Positions 1 to 13,063 of a DNA stretch of 64,000 nucleotides are shown piece by piece. This DNA comes from Triticum aestivum. Its lineage: Eukaryota > Streptophyta > Magnoliopsida > Poales > Poaceae. A program made the translations under genes and the position numbers. Where the stretch lies: NCBI RefSeq assembly GCF_018294505.1, contig NC_057801.1, positions 204,774,562 to 204,838,561 on the forward strand. Reading direction: 5' to 3'. The notes under the pieces are model-generated. The model did no database searches and was not told where the DNA came from. It saw nothing but the letters and a program-made list of their open reading frames with translations. How positions within the stretch are numbered: the stretch's first letter is position 1; the number at the start of each line of letters is the position of its first letter.

Positions 1-1
1 C

Positions 2-3000
2 GACATCCGCGGAGACTTGATCTTTGATGGATTCGAGCCACAGCCGAGCGCGCCGCACTGTCACAATGGGCATGATTTAGCTCTGCTACCGGACAGTGCC
101 CTGGAGGCCACACACGAGTCCGCTCCGACCCTTAATTCGGAGCCGATTGCGCAGATCGAGGATGGGTGGCTAGACACCGCCTCGGGGGCTGCTACCTGTA
201 CGGCGATGGAGCCGAATACCGACCTTGTCCCTTGTGAAGCTCGTGACTCCGAGGTGCCGGACTCCTCGCCGGACTCCGAACCTCCCGCGCCCCTACCAAT
301 CGAATCCGATTGGGCACCGATCATGGGGTTCACCGCTGCGGACATCTTTCAGCACTCGCCTTTTGGCGACATCCTGAATTTTCTAAAGTATCTCTCGTTA
401 TCAGGAGAGCCCTGGCCGGATCACGGTCAGGACGGTTGGGGTGCGGACGACGAAGAAATTCAAATCCCACCCACCACCCACTTTGTAGCCACTGTCGACG
501 ACCTAACTGACATGCTAGACTTCGACTCCGAAGACATCGACGGTATGGACGACGATGCCGGAGACGACCAAGAACCAGCGCCTACTGGGCACTGGAAAGC
601 CACCTCGTCATACGACATATACATGGTGGATATCCCAAAGGATCGGAATGGCGAGGCAACAGCGGAGGAAGACCCCTCCAAGAAACAACCTAAGCGTCGG
701 CGTCAGCGGCGCCGCTCTAAATCCCGCCACAGCAAGAATGGAGATTCCGGCACCGGAGATAATAACACCCCAGACAGTGCCGAAGACAATCCCCTCTAGC
801 AAGATTCAGCACAGGAGGACGGAGAAGCCAGCCCTCATGAGAGAGCGGCAGACGAAGAGGTAGAGGATCATAATTACATGCCTCCCTCCGGAGACGAGGC
901 AAGCCTCGACGACGACAAATTCGTCGTGCCCGAGGATCCCGTCGAACAAGAGCGTTTTAAACGCAGGCTTATGGCCACGGCAAGCAACCTCAAGAAAAAG
1001 CAGCAACAACTTAGAGCTGACCAAGATCTGCTAGCCGACAGATGGACTGAAGTCCTTGCGGCCGAAGAGTACGAACTTGAACGCCCCTCCAAAAGCTACC
1101 CCAAACCACAAGCTGCTCCCCCGATTAGAGGAGGAAGCATATAAACCTACATCACCAACGCACAATACGGCTGACCGGCCACCTCGGGGCCACGACAGAG
1201 AGGCCTCTAGGCCCTCCACTAAAGCCGTACCCCGGCATCGCTCGAAAAGTACAAAGCCATGGGGGAATGCGTCGGACTTGCGAGACATATTGGAGGATAA
1301 GGCGAGACAATCAAGATCAATCTATGGATCGCGTGGGCGCCCCACGATACGCGACGACAACCGTCGCGCCGGATACAGCAAGTCCGGCCGGGCCGAACAC
1401 AGTAGACAAAGCTCGTTTGAGCTACTTCGTGATATAGCCCAATACAGAGGCGCCGCACACCCACTATACTTCACAGATGAAGTAATGGATCATCAAATCC
1501 CAGAAGGGTTCAAACCCGTGAACATTGAATCCTACGATGGCACAACAGACCCCGCGGTTTGGATCGAAGACTATCTCCTTCATATCCACATGGCCCGCGG
1601 TGATGATCTTCACGCCATCAAGTACCTCCCACTCAAGCTTAAAGGACCGGCTCGGCATTGGCTTAATAGCTTGCCAGCAGAATCAATTGGGTGTTGGGAG
1701 GACCTGGAAGCCGCATTCCTTGATAACTTACATGGCACATATGTGCGACCACAAGACGCTGATGACCTAAGCCATATAATTCAGCAGCCAGACAAATCGG
1801 CCAGACAATTCTGGACATGGTTCTTAACCAAGAAAAATCAAATCGTCGACTATCCGGATGCGGAGGCCCTCGTAGCCTTCAAACATAACATCGTGACAAG
1901 TGGCTTGCCCGGCACCTGGGACAGGAAAAGCCGAAATCCATGGCAGCCCTCACATCACTCATGACCCGCTTCTGCGCGGGAGAAGACAGCTGGCTAGCCC
2001 GCAGTAACAACCTCAACAAAAATTCTGGCAGTCCGGATACCAAGGACCGCAATGGCAGGTCGCGTCGCAACAAGCAGAAACGCCGCATTAACGGCGACAA
2101 CACTGAAGATACGGCAGTCAACGCCGGATTCAGAGGCTCCAAACCCGGTGAGCGGAAAAATCCATTCAAAAGAACTACTCCGGGTCCGTCCAACTAGGAC
2201 CGAATACTCGACCGCTCGTGCCAGATACACGGCACCCCCGAAAAGCCAGCCAATCACACCAACAGGGATTGTTGGGTATTCATGCAGGGAGGCAAGTTAA
2301 TTACCGAAGACAATGACAAGGGGCTGCATAGCGATGACGAGGAAGATACCCGACCGCCGAACAATAGAGGACAGAAGGGTTTCCCCCCACAAGTGCGGAC
2401 GGTGAACATGATATACGCAACCCACATACCCAAAAGGGAGCGGAAGCATGCACTCAGGGACGTATACACGATGGAGCCAGTCGCCCCAAAGTTCAACCCA
2501 TGGTCCTCCTGCCCGATCACCTTTGATCGAAGGGACCACCCCACCAGCATCCGCCATGGCGGGTTCGCCGCATTGGTTCTAGACCCAATCATCGATGGGT
2601 TTCACCTCACTACAGTCCTGATCGACGGCGGCAACGGCCTGAACCTACTTTACCAGGATACAGTGCGCAAGATGGGCATAGACCCCTCAAGGATTAAACC
2701 CACAAAGGTGACCTTCAAAGGTGTCATACCAGGTGTAGAGGCCAATTGTACAGGCTCAGTTACACTGGAAGTGGTCTTCGGATCCCCGAATAACTTCCGA
2801 AGCAAGGAGTTAATCTTCGACATAGTTCCGTTCCGCAGCGGCTATCATGCACTGCTCGGACGAACCGCGTTTGAAAAATTCAATGCGGTACCGCACTATG
2901 CATACCTCAAGCTCAAGATTCCAGGCCCTCGAGGAGTCATCCCAATCAATGGAAACACTGAACGCTCCCTCCGAATGGAGGAGCATACAGCGGCTCTCAC

Positions 3001-3013
3001 GGCAGAAGTGTAG
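2..3013 (+). pseudogene. gag-protease polyprotein of element 1, broken
   Basis: Gag would form the particle and the protease would cleave it. The N-terminal third is acidic and ends in an Arg/Lys-rich stretch near 690-735. The retrotransposon gag domain starts around YDGTTDP (1533). A zinc-knuckle-like C-x2-H-x8-H-x4-C lies at 2219-2272. The retropepsin DGG triad is at 2624-2632, with Asn in the next position where element 2 has Ser. An LLGR motif follows near 2850. Breaks: TAG at 797-799; one extra base near 1085-1100, moving to the next frame; one missing base near 1893, returning to the first frame; TAG at 2195-2197; terminal TAG at 3011-3013. The translation start is upstream of the window. 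No polymerase follows the protease. Confidence 0.88.
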
Positions 3014-4332
3014 AGCAGCCTTTTAAGGCAATTCTCGAGTCCGGCCGTTAAGCGACCGGACACTGCAAAGCGCGCCCGGAGTAACCTACAACAAGACCAC
3101 CTGGCACGTTCCGAGCATGCATAGCAATGCGGCCCCAACCCCAGCCCTCGCAAATTTGCAAGACCAGTACTTCGCGTACATCATTACGCTCTGGAGATAC
3201 CATGGGCATAGGGGGAGGGGCACGACCACGACAGGCCCAGAGTGCGGCTCAACCACACCAGGGGCTCCCAAGTGTGTCATCCTTTTTCTTTCTTTTCTTA
3301 TCCACAGGACTCCACTTACCAGAGGCCCTGTCCGACAGTAGACATGCCAAACTCACGATGCAACAGCCAGGGAAGGAGAAGAGCTGCGACGAGTATCCAG
3401 GTGGTCTCCATTACGAGCAATATACATGTTTTATATACACCATTCCGTAGCCTACCCCTGGAGGGGGACATACTAAATAGTTCCACCCATTGCTTATCGC
3501 ATTATTTGTATCGTTCTGCATTCATGACAGTATTTTTTGAATAAACAATGCATCGCTTTTTGCCTATAATTGCATTCTCTTCTTATACATATGTTCATTT
3601 ATGACATGTTGCATCCGTACACTTTGGTACGGCTAAAATACACCAGGGGCTTAAGTTCCCCACATTATGGTGTGATAAGTCCGAACACTTTCACAAGTGC
3701 GGCACCTCGAACTTATAGCATTATATGCATCGGCTCCGAATCATGTCTTGGGTCAATAGTTGGGTTTGCCCGGCTCCCATGTTTTGGTACCTTACGTTCC
3801 GTTATATCGGCTAAGGTAGCGCTGGGAGAACCACTGCGATTGTGCCCCAGTTGAGCTGGGCGAGCACCTCAGTGGAGAAAGCTAAAACTGACCGTCATGA
3901 TGAGGCGAGAGTTGGTAGCTGTTCGAGAGGTTTTTTTGAGTCCCTAAAGACTTATGCCGCTTAGAGCGAGGAACCGGCTTTGTCCGGCCCAGGCGTGGAT
4001 AGCGCCCCGAATTCGGCCTTCCGAACACTAGGGGCTTCGCCGAAATTTAAAATTATAGAATTCTATGGCTAAGTGAGAGTGTTCAAGCATTATAAGTCCG
4101 GTTGCCTCGTTCGTTGCGTTGAGCGCCTCCCTAGATGGACCTAAAAATGGGAACAAGAGCGCTCAAGTTTATCCCGAACACCCCAGCACTTGTGGCATGG
4201 GGGCTGAAGCCGACGACTTGCCATCTCTCAGATTTGATAAACGGCCGCACAGAAGGTAATATTTTAAATTAAAAAGCGTTGCTTAGTGCATATGCACAAA
4301 GTTCTCAGCGCACAGGATAACAAAATGCGAGT
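3014..4332. other. Non-coding spacer between protease and antisense gene, element 1
   Basis: No supported coding sequence. About 3660-4320 aligns by eye with 35530-36180 of element 2, sharing stretches such as CCCCAGTT followed by GCTGGGCGAGCACCTCAGT. It therefore belongs to the element and is the shared 3' untranslated region of two convergent transcription units. Short words such as AGGGGCT recur here and again just before the LTR. Confidence 0.6.
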
Positions 4333-7300
4333 CTACTCAAATATTACATCTTTGGAGCACTCACCCGCAATAATGCGGGCACCCTTCAGGACACCCTTAT
4401 AATACATTTCGGGCGTACGATACTCCTTGCCCGGCGGTGGCGCGTCCGTCACAAGCTTCTCAGCGTCCATCTTGCCCCAGTGCACTTTAGCACGGGCAAG
4501 GGCCCGACGGGCACCTTCGATGTAGGCAGAGTGCTTGATGACTCCAACCCATGGACAAGCATCCACCAGCCGCCGCACCAGGCCGAAGTAGCTCCCAGGC
4601 ATGGCCTCTTTGGGCCACATCCAAACTATGAGGCCCTTCATGGCCTGTTCGGCCACCTTGTGGAGCTCAACCAGCTGCTTCAGCTGGTCGCTAAGGGGCA
4701 CCGGATGTCCGGCCTCAGCATACTGAGACCAGAACAGCTTCTCCGTCGAGCTCCCCTCCTCGGCTCTGTAGAAAGCGGCAGCATCGGACACGCTGCGGGG
4801 CAGATCTGCGAACGCTCCTGGAGAGCTCCGAATTCGGGTAAGTAATAGGTAATTCACATTTACATGCTTGCTTTGCATGAAGAATGCCTTACCCGCCGCT
4901 ATCTTCTTCAATGCCTCGATTTCCTGGAGGGCCTTGTGGGCTTCGGCCTTAGCGGCTTTGGCACTCTCAAGAGCCGACGCAAGCTCGGACTCTCGAGTCC
5001 TCGAGTCACGCTCCAAACTCTCGTGTTTTTCCACGAGAGCCTGGAGCTCTTGATGTACCTCCGCCACCCGCGCCTCCTGCTTCTCTCGCCTAGCACGTTC
5101 CGCCGCCACATTGCGTTTGGCCGCGGACACCGCCTCCTTCAGAGTCGCCACCTTGTTCGTAGCCCCTGGAGTACCCACGTTATCCTTGTCATTTCTCTTG
5201 CAACCAAATCCTTTTCTGTAAGGTACAACTTTAATAAGGTGTTACTCACCTTCCTTGTCCTCGAGCTGCTTCTTGGCACGGCCGATCTCGTTCTCAGACC
5301 GCTCGAGGCTTTGCTTCAAAGCATTGACCTCCACAGTCAGTGTGGCAGAGGTCAGCAGCACAGCCTGCATTCCCATATTGACATATTTTTTAAGACTCCT
5401 GCGTATATCTTTTTAGATCCTCAGTCCGGCTTTTCTTTCCGAACACCGAACCGAGCATCAGGGGCTACTGTCTATGCGGTACTATTTTACATATATTAAA
5501 ATTCTTACCTCAAAGCCTGTTAGAAGGCTGCTGCAAGCTTCGGTCAGCCCGCTTTTGGCGAGCTGAACCTTCTGAATCACCGCACTCATGACAGTGTGGT
5601 GTTCCTCTTCGATGGAAGCGCCGTTGAGCGCCTCCAGCAAATTATCCGGCGCCTCCGGTTGGACGGAGGCCGCTGGCATCACAGTCTTGCCCTTCTTACG
5701 AAGGGGCCGCCCGCCGGACTCCGGAACCACTGCAGGTTCCGGTGCGGAGTCCGGTACAAAGTCCGGGAGGTTGCCCTGCGGCACCTCCGGCGCCTCCTCC
5801 TCCTGGTGGGTCCCTTTCTGGGATCCCACCTCGGCGTCATCGGCATCATGGGGGGTGGAGGCGGTCGGAAGTGAAGTACTATCCACATCCGACGTACCCA
5901 AGGACCCGCTCGATGAAGCGGGAAGATCGTCCTTGGGAAGACTACAGGGTTGTATGCGGCATTAGAAAGACACCATGTGGCAAAAATAAAAATTATGAAG
6001 TTATTCAGGAGTCCAGACACTTACGATCTCGCCAGGGGCTTGGCCCTTGAGGGCCACTCCTCGTCGCCATCGCCGACGTTGGCAGAACAGTCCGAGGGAA
6101 GGGTCCTTCCCTTCTTGGACCCTTCGGCCTCCCTCGTTGGGGAGGCCTTCCTCTTCCTCTCTCCCCCCACTGGGGGAGAGGCCTCTTTCTTCTGCTCCTC
6201 GTCCTCGTGGGAGGAGTCCGCCTCGGAGTCATCAGACGATGAATCCGATACCACCTGACACCGGGAACTCCTTCGGGTTCCCATGGCCTTCTTCTTGGCC
6301 TTCTTCTCCGGCACTACGTAAGGTGCCGGGACCAGCAGCCCTGTCAAACGGGCATCCACTGGGTCCTCTGGAAGGGGAGCCGGACAGTTAACCTGTCCGG
6401 ACGTCTCCTGCCAGGACTGTCAAAGGTATTGGGAGATTAGATCCCACATAGAGTCAAACTATGAAAGCTAGTGTCCCATAAAGGATAACATGGCTTACCT
6501 CGCCAGACGGATGCTGCGAGCTGAATCCGCGATCTTCGGTAGCGGATGCAGGAGCCTCGGCGCCCTTGAACAGCACCCTCCAGACGTCTTCGTACGTAGT
6601 GTCGAAGAGCCCGCTCAAGGTCTGGTGCTGTGCCGGATTGAACTCCCACAAATTGAAGTCCCGCTGTTGGCAGGGGAGAATCCGGTGGATGAGCATGACC
6701 TGGATTATGTTGACAAGCTTGAGCTTCTTGTTCACCAGGGTTTGGAGACAGGATTGAAGTCCGGTCAGCTCTTCCGAATTACCCCACAGCAGACCCTTCT
6801 CTTTCCAGGAAGTGAGCCGCATGGGGATGCCAAATCTGAATTCAGGGGCCGCTGCCCATTTAGGGTCACACGGCTCGGTGATGTAGAACCACCCCGATTG
6901 CCACCCTTTGATGGTTTCCACAAAGGCGCCCTCGAGCCAAGTGACGTTGGGCATCTTGCCCACCATGGCGCCTCCGCACTCCGCTTGGCTGCCCTTCACA
7001 ACCTTCGGCTTGACATTGAAGGTCTTTAGCCACAAGCCAAAGTGGGGCTGGATGCAGAGGAAGGCCTCGCACACGATGATAAACGCCGATATGTTGAGGA
7101 TGAAATTCGGGGCCAGATCATGGAAATCCAGGCCGTAGTAGAACATGAGCCCCCAGACAAACGGGTGGAGTGGGAAGCCCAGTCCGCGGAGGAAATGGGG
7201 AAGGAATACCACCCTCTCATGGGGCCCGGGGGTGGGGATGAGCTGCCCCTCGTCGGGGAGCCGGTGCGCGATGTCGCTGGACAAATATCCGGCGCTGCGC

Positions 7301-7362
7301 AGTTTCTTGATGTGCCCTTCCGTAACGGAGGAGGCCATCCACTTGCCTCCCGCTCCGGACAT
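4333..7362 (-). CDS. Antisense spliced gene of element 1 (putative gypsy type transposon family, five exons)
   Basis: Exons on the minus strand: 7362-6499, 6416-6025, 5941-5509, 5364-5250, 5165-4333. Every intron is GT-AG (donors GTAAGC, GTAAGT, GTAAGA, GTGAGT) and phases run 0, 2, 0, 1. The five exons join into one open frame of 878 codons plus stop with no break. Exon 1 encodes the conserved N-terminal domain that I recognise as Pfam-type 'putative gypsy type transposon' (PF04195), with motifs such as FVWGLMFYYGLDFHDLAPN and HFGLWLKTFNV. Exons 2-3 are acidic and Ser/Pro/Glu-rich; exon 4 and early exon 5 are coiled-coil-like; the C-terminus has a second conserved block ending CSKDVIFE. The start is the MSG ATG aligned with element 2, not the ATG 72 bases upstream. 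Molecular function is unknown. A TATA-like box lies about 118 bases upstream. Confidence 0.85.
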
Positions 7363-7476
7363 GGCTGGAGAAGGTTGAGGTGAGATGTGCGGACTTGGGC
7401 GCTGGAGCTCGAGTGCGCGGAGATGGATAAGCAAAGGAGGAAGAAGGCATAGGTAAAAAGGTGGATCCTTATCCCC

Positions 7477-7482
7477 TTATAT
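7477..7482 (-). promoter_or_regulatory. TATA-like box for the antisense gene, element 1
   Basis: The minus strand reads CATATAAGGG about 118 bases upstream of the ATG at 7362. Element 2 has a TATA-like box at a similar distance (about 107 bases). Position and pairing suggest an internal promoter separate from the LTR. Inferred; no transcription data. Confidence 0.45.
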
Positions 7483-7915
7483 GGGCCGCCGAAATTATGC
7501 GTCCCCACCAGCCTGATAAAACTCGCTTATCTCCCAAGCGCCACAATCAATGGCGCAGTTGGGTTACCCACGTCCGTATTGATGGGAATCCCGGAATAAG
7601 GGGAACACGATCTCTGCTTCGACAAGACGTGCCAAGGAAACCGCTTCGCTAAACACGCTGAGGTGGTATAATAAAAACGATTCGAATAAAGGCTTGGCCG
7701 TGGTGTGACATCACGCCACGAAATACGTCAGCAGATTGAACTTGTGTAAATATTATTCTCTCTATGGTGGTATGTGGAAATTATTTTGCAGAGCCGGACA
7801 CTATCCTGGTGTTCATAATCTTCTATGAATTATTCGAAGGAGGAACCCGCCTTGGAATGCCGAAGACAATATGCGCGCCGGACTCGTCGTCATTGAAGCC
7901 TGGTTCAGGGGCTAC

Positions 7916-8385
7916 TGAGGGAGTCCTGGACTAGGGGGTGTCCGGATAGCCGAACTATCATCATCGGCCGGACTCCAAGACTATGAAGATACAAGATTGA
8001 AGACTTCGTCCCGTGTCCAGATGGGACTTCCCTTGGCGTGGAAGGCAAGCTTGGCAATACGGATATGTGGATCTCCTACCATTGTAACCGACTCTGTGTA
8101 ACCCTAGCCCTCTCCGGTGTCTATATAAACCGGAGGGTTTTAGTCCATAGGACGAACAACAATAATACCATAGGCTAGCTTCTAGGGTTTAGCCTCCTTG
8201 ATCTCGTGGTAGATCCACTCTTGTACTACCCATATCATCAATATCAATCAAGAAGGAGTAGGGTTTTACCTCCATCGAGAGGGCCCGAACCTGGGTAAAA
8301 ACATCGTGTCCCTTGTCTCCTGTAACCCGCCTAGACGCACAGTTCGGGACCCCCTACCCGAGATCCGCCGGTTTTGACACCGACA
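7916..8385 (+). repeat. 3' LTR of element 1 (470 bp)
   Basis: Begins TGAGGGAGTCCTGGACTAGG and ends GACACCGACA. It is closely similar along its length to both LTRs of element 2. A TATA box (TATATAAA, 8122-8129) lies after CCGGTGTC and would drive LTR transcription. A G-rich polypurine-like tract (TTCAGGGGCTAC) directly precedes it, as in element 2. Confidence 0.93.
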
Positions 8386-10868
8386 ACGGTCAAATCCAAA
8401 TGAAAAGAAGATAACCCCAAATGCTAGATCCCCGATCGTCCCAACTGGGCTCCACTACTGATCATCAGGAAACGAAACATAGTAACGACCAAGGTCCTCG
8501 TCAAACTCCCACTTGAGCTCGGTTGCGCCACTTGTACTAGTATCCTCGGCACCTACATCTGTTTTGGTGGAATCTGTGAGTCACGAGGACTCAGCAATCT
8601 CACACCCGCGAGATCAAGACTATTTAAGCTCATGGGTAGGAAAGGGGTCAGGTGGTGGAGCTGCAGCAAGCACTAAGCATATATGGTGAGTAACATACGC
8701 AAGTGAGAGCGAGAAGAGAAGCAATGCATCGGTTGAGAAGCTAGAAGTGATCAAGAAGTGATCCTGAAACTACTTACGTTCATACATAACCCAAACCGTG
8801 TTCACTTCCCGGACTCCGCCGAGAAGAGACCATCACGGCTACACACGCGGTTGATGCATTTTAATTAAGTCAAGTGTCAAGTTCTCTACAATCGGGCATT
8901 AGCAAATTCCCATCTGCCTCATAACCGCGGGCACGGCTTTCGAAAGATAATACCCTGCAGGGGTGTCCCAACTTAGCCCATCACAAGCTCTCATGGTCAA
9001 CGAAGGATATTCCTTCTCCTAGGAAGACCCGATCAGTCTCGGTATCCCGGTTTACAAGACATTTCGACAATGGTAAAACAAGACCAGCAAGACCACCCGA
9101 CTGTGTCGACAAATCCCGATATGAGCTGCACATATCTCGTTCCCAGGGCACAATGGATGAGCAATCTGTATAACTAAAACCAGGCCTCAAGTTTCCCCGA
9201 TGTGGCGCTGCAAAGGGCTCTTGTTTGGACCAACACTCGGAGGAGCACTGGCCCGGGGTGGTAAGTAAAGATGAACCTCGGGCTCACGAAAACCCAAGGG
9301 AAAAGGCTCAGGTGGCAAATGGTAAAACCAAGGTTGGGCCTTGCTGGAGGAGTTTTATTCAAAGCGAACTGTCAAGGGGGTCCCATAAATCACCCAACTG
9401 CGTAAGGAGCGCAAAATCAAGGAACATAACACCGGTATGACGGAAACTAGGGAGGCAAGAGTGGAACAAAACACCAGGCATAAGGCCGAGCCTTCCACCC
9501 TTTACCAAGTATATAGGTGCATTAATTAAGCAAGGGATATTGTGATATCCCAAAATATCCATGTTCCAACATGGAACCAACTTCATCTTCACCTGCAACT
9601 AGCAACGCTATAAGAGGGGCTGAGCAAAAACGGTAACATAGCCAAACAATGGTTTGCTAGGAAAGGTGGGTTAGAGGGTTGGCATGGCAATATGGGAGGC
9701 ACGATATAGCAAGTGGTAGGTATCGTGGCATAGCAAAAGGGCGAGCAACTGGCAAGCAAAGATAGAAGTGATTTCGAGGGTATGGTCATCTTTCCTGCAA
9801 AGTTCTTAGAGTTGTCGAAGGCTTGATCCTCATAAGCGTTCTCAACAGGTTCCTTGTTCACGTACTCGTCTCCCGGCTCTACCCAAAGCAAGAACACAAG
9901 CAAAGGAACAACTATCAACCATGATGCAATGCACAAGCAACATGATGCAAAACATGACATGATATGCGAGATGTGATATGCAATGCATATGCGTGCTCCG
10001 GAAGGAAAATATGAACAATGCATCAACTTGGCAAACCAAGTATGCCGCTGGAAAGATGAGATGATTTCGGTTGAAATCGATATAAAGATCACCGGATTCG
10101 GATGCACGATTTGCAAATGACAAGCAAGACAAGATATGATGCAAGCTGCTTAAAACAGCAACATGGCCACTTGGATGCAAAGTATAATTATGCTACAGCA
10201 CCCAAACATGTGAACAAAATGCATGGCAGTGATGTAAAGGAGATGCTCTACAAAGCATGAACACTGAGCTAAATCTATAAACCACTAGAACATGACTAAA
10301 ACAGCATGGCAATAATGCAAAAGATAACAGTTTTACAGACTTGGTGGAAATACCAACATGGCATAAACAGCATCAGGTAGCAATGTTTAGAGCTAGCAAA
10401 CAACATGCTACAGGAACATAACATAGCAAACAAAGGCATGGCATGCTTCGAATAAATGCACTTACCAAAACTCCCTTACTGAACATGAGCCAAAAGGGCA
10501 CAGAAAATATTATTACACCCATGCAAACATAGCAAGTTATAAACAGATTCAGACTTGGTGAAATTTCAGGACATGGCAAGACAGATTGATGTTGGCATGT
10601 TAACAAGCTTGATTAACTCACTACATAGCATATCATGGGATGAAGTAAATCTATCATGGAGTAGGCATGAAAATGAAGCTATCCTTGTGCAAAACAACCT
10701 CGTAGCATGCTTGAATTAAACCACACAAAAATGACAAGAGAACATCATGATGTAAAATGACATGTTTATGAACTTGCTCAAAATGCAGAAACTAATGCCA
10801 CCACTGGGTTGGTGGGATTTTTCTACCCCAAAAACATATATAATATGTTGGGGTTGCTGTAGAAAAAA

Positions 10869-11346
10869 TCCTCACAAGTGCAATAAGTTAAAAATTGCCC
10901 TAAATGGAATATGACAGAAATGGCATTTTTCTTGTTTGGAAACGTCCAGAAATGGACTTGCCCGAAAGGGAAAACGGGGACTTGCCATAAATGGAAAGCG
11001 CAGGGATAAGGAAAAAAATAGGAGGAGGGTGCTGAGAGGCTGACTGGTGGGACCCTGATGTCATAGAGATAGTTGTTAATTACCAATAGAGTGAATAAAA
11101 AGGGTATCCTCACAAGTGCAATAAGTTAAAAACTGCCCTAAATGGAATATGACAGAAATGGCATTTTTCTTGTTTGGAAACGTCCAGAAATGGACTTGCC
11201 CGAAAGGGAAAACGGGGACTTGACATAAATGGAAAGCGCGGGGATAAGGAAAAGAATAGAAGGAAGAGGGCGCTGAGAGGCTGACTGGTGGGACCCTGAT
11301 GTCATAGAGATAGCTGTTAATTACCAACAGAGGGAATAAAAAGGGT
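10869..11346. repeat. Tandem duplication of about 238 bp inside LTR A
   Basis: Two nearly identical units, 10869-11106 and 11107-11346. Each starts TCCTCACAAGTGCAATAAG and ends GAATAAAAAGG. They differ by only a few substitutions and a short indel, which implies a recent duplication relative to the decayed surroundings. Confidence 0.9.
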
Positions 11347-11349
11347 ACC

Positions 11350-11424
11350 AAGGGGGGCGCCTGGGTTTCGAATCCGGGTCTCCCCGGTGCTGGCATGCGT
11401 GGTCAACCACTGCGCTAGAGACTG
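11350..11424 (-). other. tRNA-derived (SINE-like) head inside LTR A
   Basis: The minus strand carries an A-box-like TAGCGCAGTGG (11417-11407) and, about 42 bases later, a B-box-like GGATTCGAAACC (11375-11364). This is the spacing of an internal RNA polymerase III promoter. There is no acceptor stem, so it is not a tRNA gene. It could be the head of a SINE whose body runs into the duplicated units. The tail and target duplication were not resolved. Confidence 0.4.
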
Positions 11425-13063
11425 TGTGTGTGTACTATGATGGGCGCCTGGCTCCTTTTGAACCAGAGCAAGAAGGCCGAACATTTGGCCATGGTTGCTC
11501 GATGCTGGAGGCGAGCGAGGAAGGTGAGCAGGGCAGCAACGACTAGAGATACAGGATAGTGGCGAGCTTGCGGCATGTGCAAGGGAGTGCGGGGGTGGGG
11601 GTGCGCAAGGAAACGCTTGAGCACGAGCTCGCGGAACGTAAGCGCCGTGTGTGGGTGTGCGTGTGAGCAGGAGCTCGCCGAGCTTGCAGCCACGGCGACG
11701 ATGGCACTGGTGAGGCAGCGAGCGACGCGGGCGTGGGAGAGCTGCAGTGGGAGACGCGGGGAAGCTGGGCATGCAAGCCACGGGTGCGATAGAGGGGATC
11801 CAGAGAGGGGACACACGGGCATGCTATGGCAGCAACAACAACTACAGTAAAAATGCAGGCTTCGCCAGAGCACCAGGAACACGATGAAGGCACGACCCTA
11901 GGGACTACTACGGGGATAGTTCGGCGACAAGAAAAGAGCAGGGAGTGAGTTGGGTATACCTAGTATACCTATGGCAAGATGATACGGCCAGGGATGCAGT
12001 AGATCGACGATGGGGAGACGAAGAACTCCGATGGACTTGTTGTGCGTCAAGAAGAGGAAGAAGACGGGTCGAAGAGGTCGATCCCGAGGCTGTGCCATCG
12101 CGTACGTCGAGGTAGGAGACGGAGAGGTACTTGGAGTTCCTCTCCACGGTGGCCGATGAGGTCGGAGGCATGGCGATGAGCTACTCCGAGCTTGAGCTCA
12201 AGCTCGGCCGGAGCATGGTGGGCCGGGCGACGGCGTGGCGTGGCTAGGCTTACCTGGCGGCGGCGAGGGAAGGAGAGGAGGGGGATCAGTTGAGGGGAGA
12301 CCCTAGGGCACCGGGGACAATTGTATAGGGGTCTAGGGAGCTTCTCCGGCCGTCAAATCAACGAGGTTGTCGACGTGAACATGCTGGATGCGCGCCGTAC
12401 AGGAGGTTGAAGCTTCTATATGCGTGGGCTGACTGGGCTGCGATGCGGGTGGATCGCTGGGCCGGGAGCGAGAAAAAGACCAAGTGGCTGTGCTGGGAAG
12501 GTCCTTTCCATTTCGTAAAAAATCTATAAATTTAAATACACAGATGTAGAAAGGCAAAATGCTAAAGAGGTAGGAAATGAGTTAGGAAGATATAGAAATA
12601 TTCCCATACTCCTTGGATTATGCACATAATTGTAAAAATGGCTTGGACATTTTTAGAGGAAGAAAAATATTCCAAGTTTGAATTAGGTTCATACTTGAAG
12701 CATTTTTTTAACCCAACCAAACTCACTCCAAAAAATATGAAATTGGGCAGAGAGGTTTAAGGCACTGAGCTAGAAGATATGGAAAAAGATGAACAATAAA
12801 AGAGAAGGGGAAAGTGGCACTTGCAAAAAGAAGAAAGAAGGGGAAGGAGAGGTGGTGATGATGCAAGATTCATGCATGGAACATATGACAACATAATATG
12901 TATGAAAAACACACCATGCACATGATGAGGATGAGAATGCAAGACATGAACAAAATGCAAAACGAAAGACAAAAACCCACCACAGAGGGAATATCATAAC
13001 ACATAGCCGAAAATGGGAAGAGTTGGAGTTACAAATATGGAAAGATACATACGGGGTGTTACA

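Larger units (their letters stand above)
1..8385 (+). mobile_element. Non-autonomous Gypsy LTR retrotransposon, element 1 (5' end outside window)
   Basis: The window opens inside the gag gene. In order the element holds gag-protease (+), a non-coding stretch, a spliced antisense gene (-) and the 3' LTR. No reverse transcriptase, RNase H or integrase motif is visible in any frame between the protease and the LTR. The architecture matches element 2 (31584-40114) segment by segment. The LTR ends in CCGACA and is followed by ACGGT (8386-8390), the expected 5-bp target duplication; its partner lies outside the window. The insertion is inside LTR A. The family resembles Triticeae Gypsy elements of Fatima type from memory; extra antisense ORFs are known in Tat-lineage Gypsy elements. 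Confidence 0.9.
8386..13063 (-). mobile_element. LTR A: very long reverse-oriented LTR (Sukkula/Erika-like), 3' end outside window
   Basis: On the minus strand it starts TGTAACACCCCGTATG at 13063. About 2.2 kb of its 3' half (8390-10600) aligns by eye with the reverse complement of 55250-57780 in the right-hand long LTR. Shared tracts include GTCCCAACTTAGCCCAT and GGAACATAACACCGGTATGACG. Element 1 is inserted in it, so its 3' terminus lies left of the window. The flank at 13064-13068 is ACCGT. No internal domain is visible, so it could be a solo LTR or one end of a larger element. ORFs inside it are uninformative leader-type sequence. Confidence 0.7.

Noticed and set aside
1056..1144. Programmed frameshift in gag shared by both Gypsy copies
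   Set aside because: Element 1 has a one-base insertion here, while element 2 stays in one frame and has an in-frame TGA instead; the two breaks are unrelated.
11350..11424. Functional tRNA gene
   Set aside because: A- and B-box words are present but no acceptor or anticodon stem can be paired.
11317..11893. ORFs of 116-165 codons in LTR A
   Set aside because: Overlapping frames on the same strand with Ser/Cys/His-rich text; no known domain and located inside an LTR.
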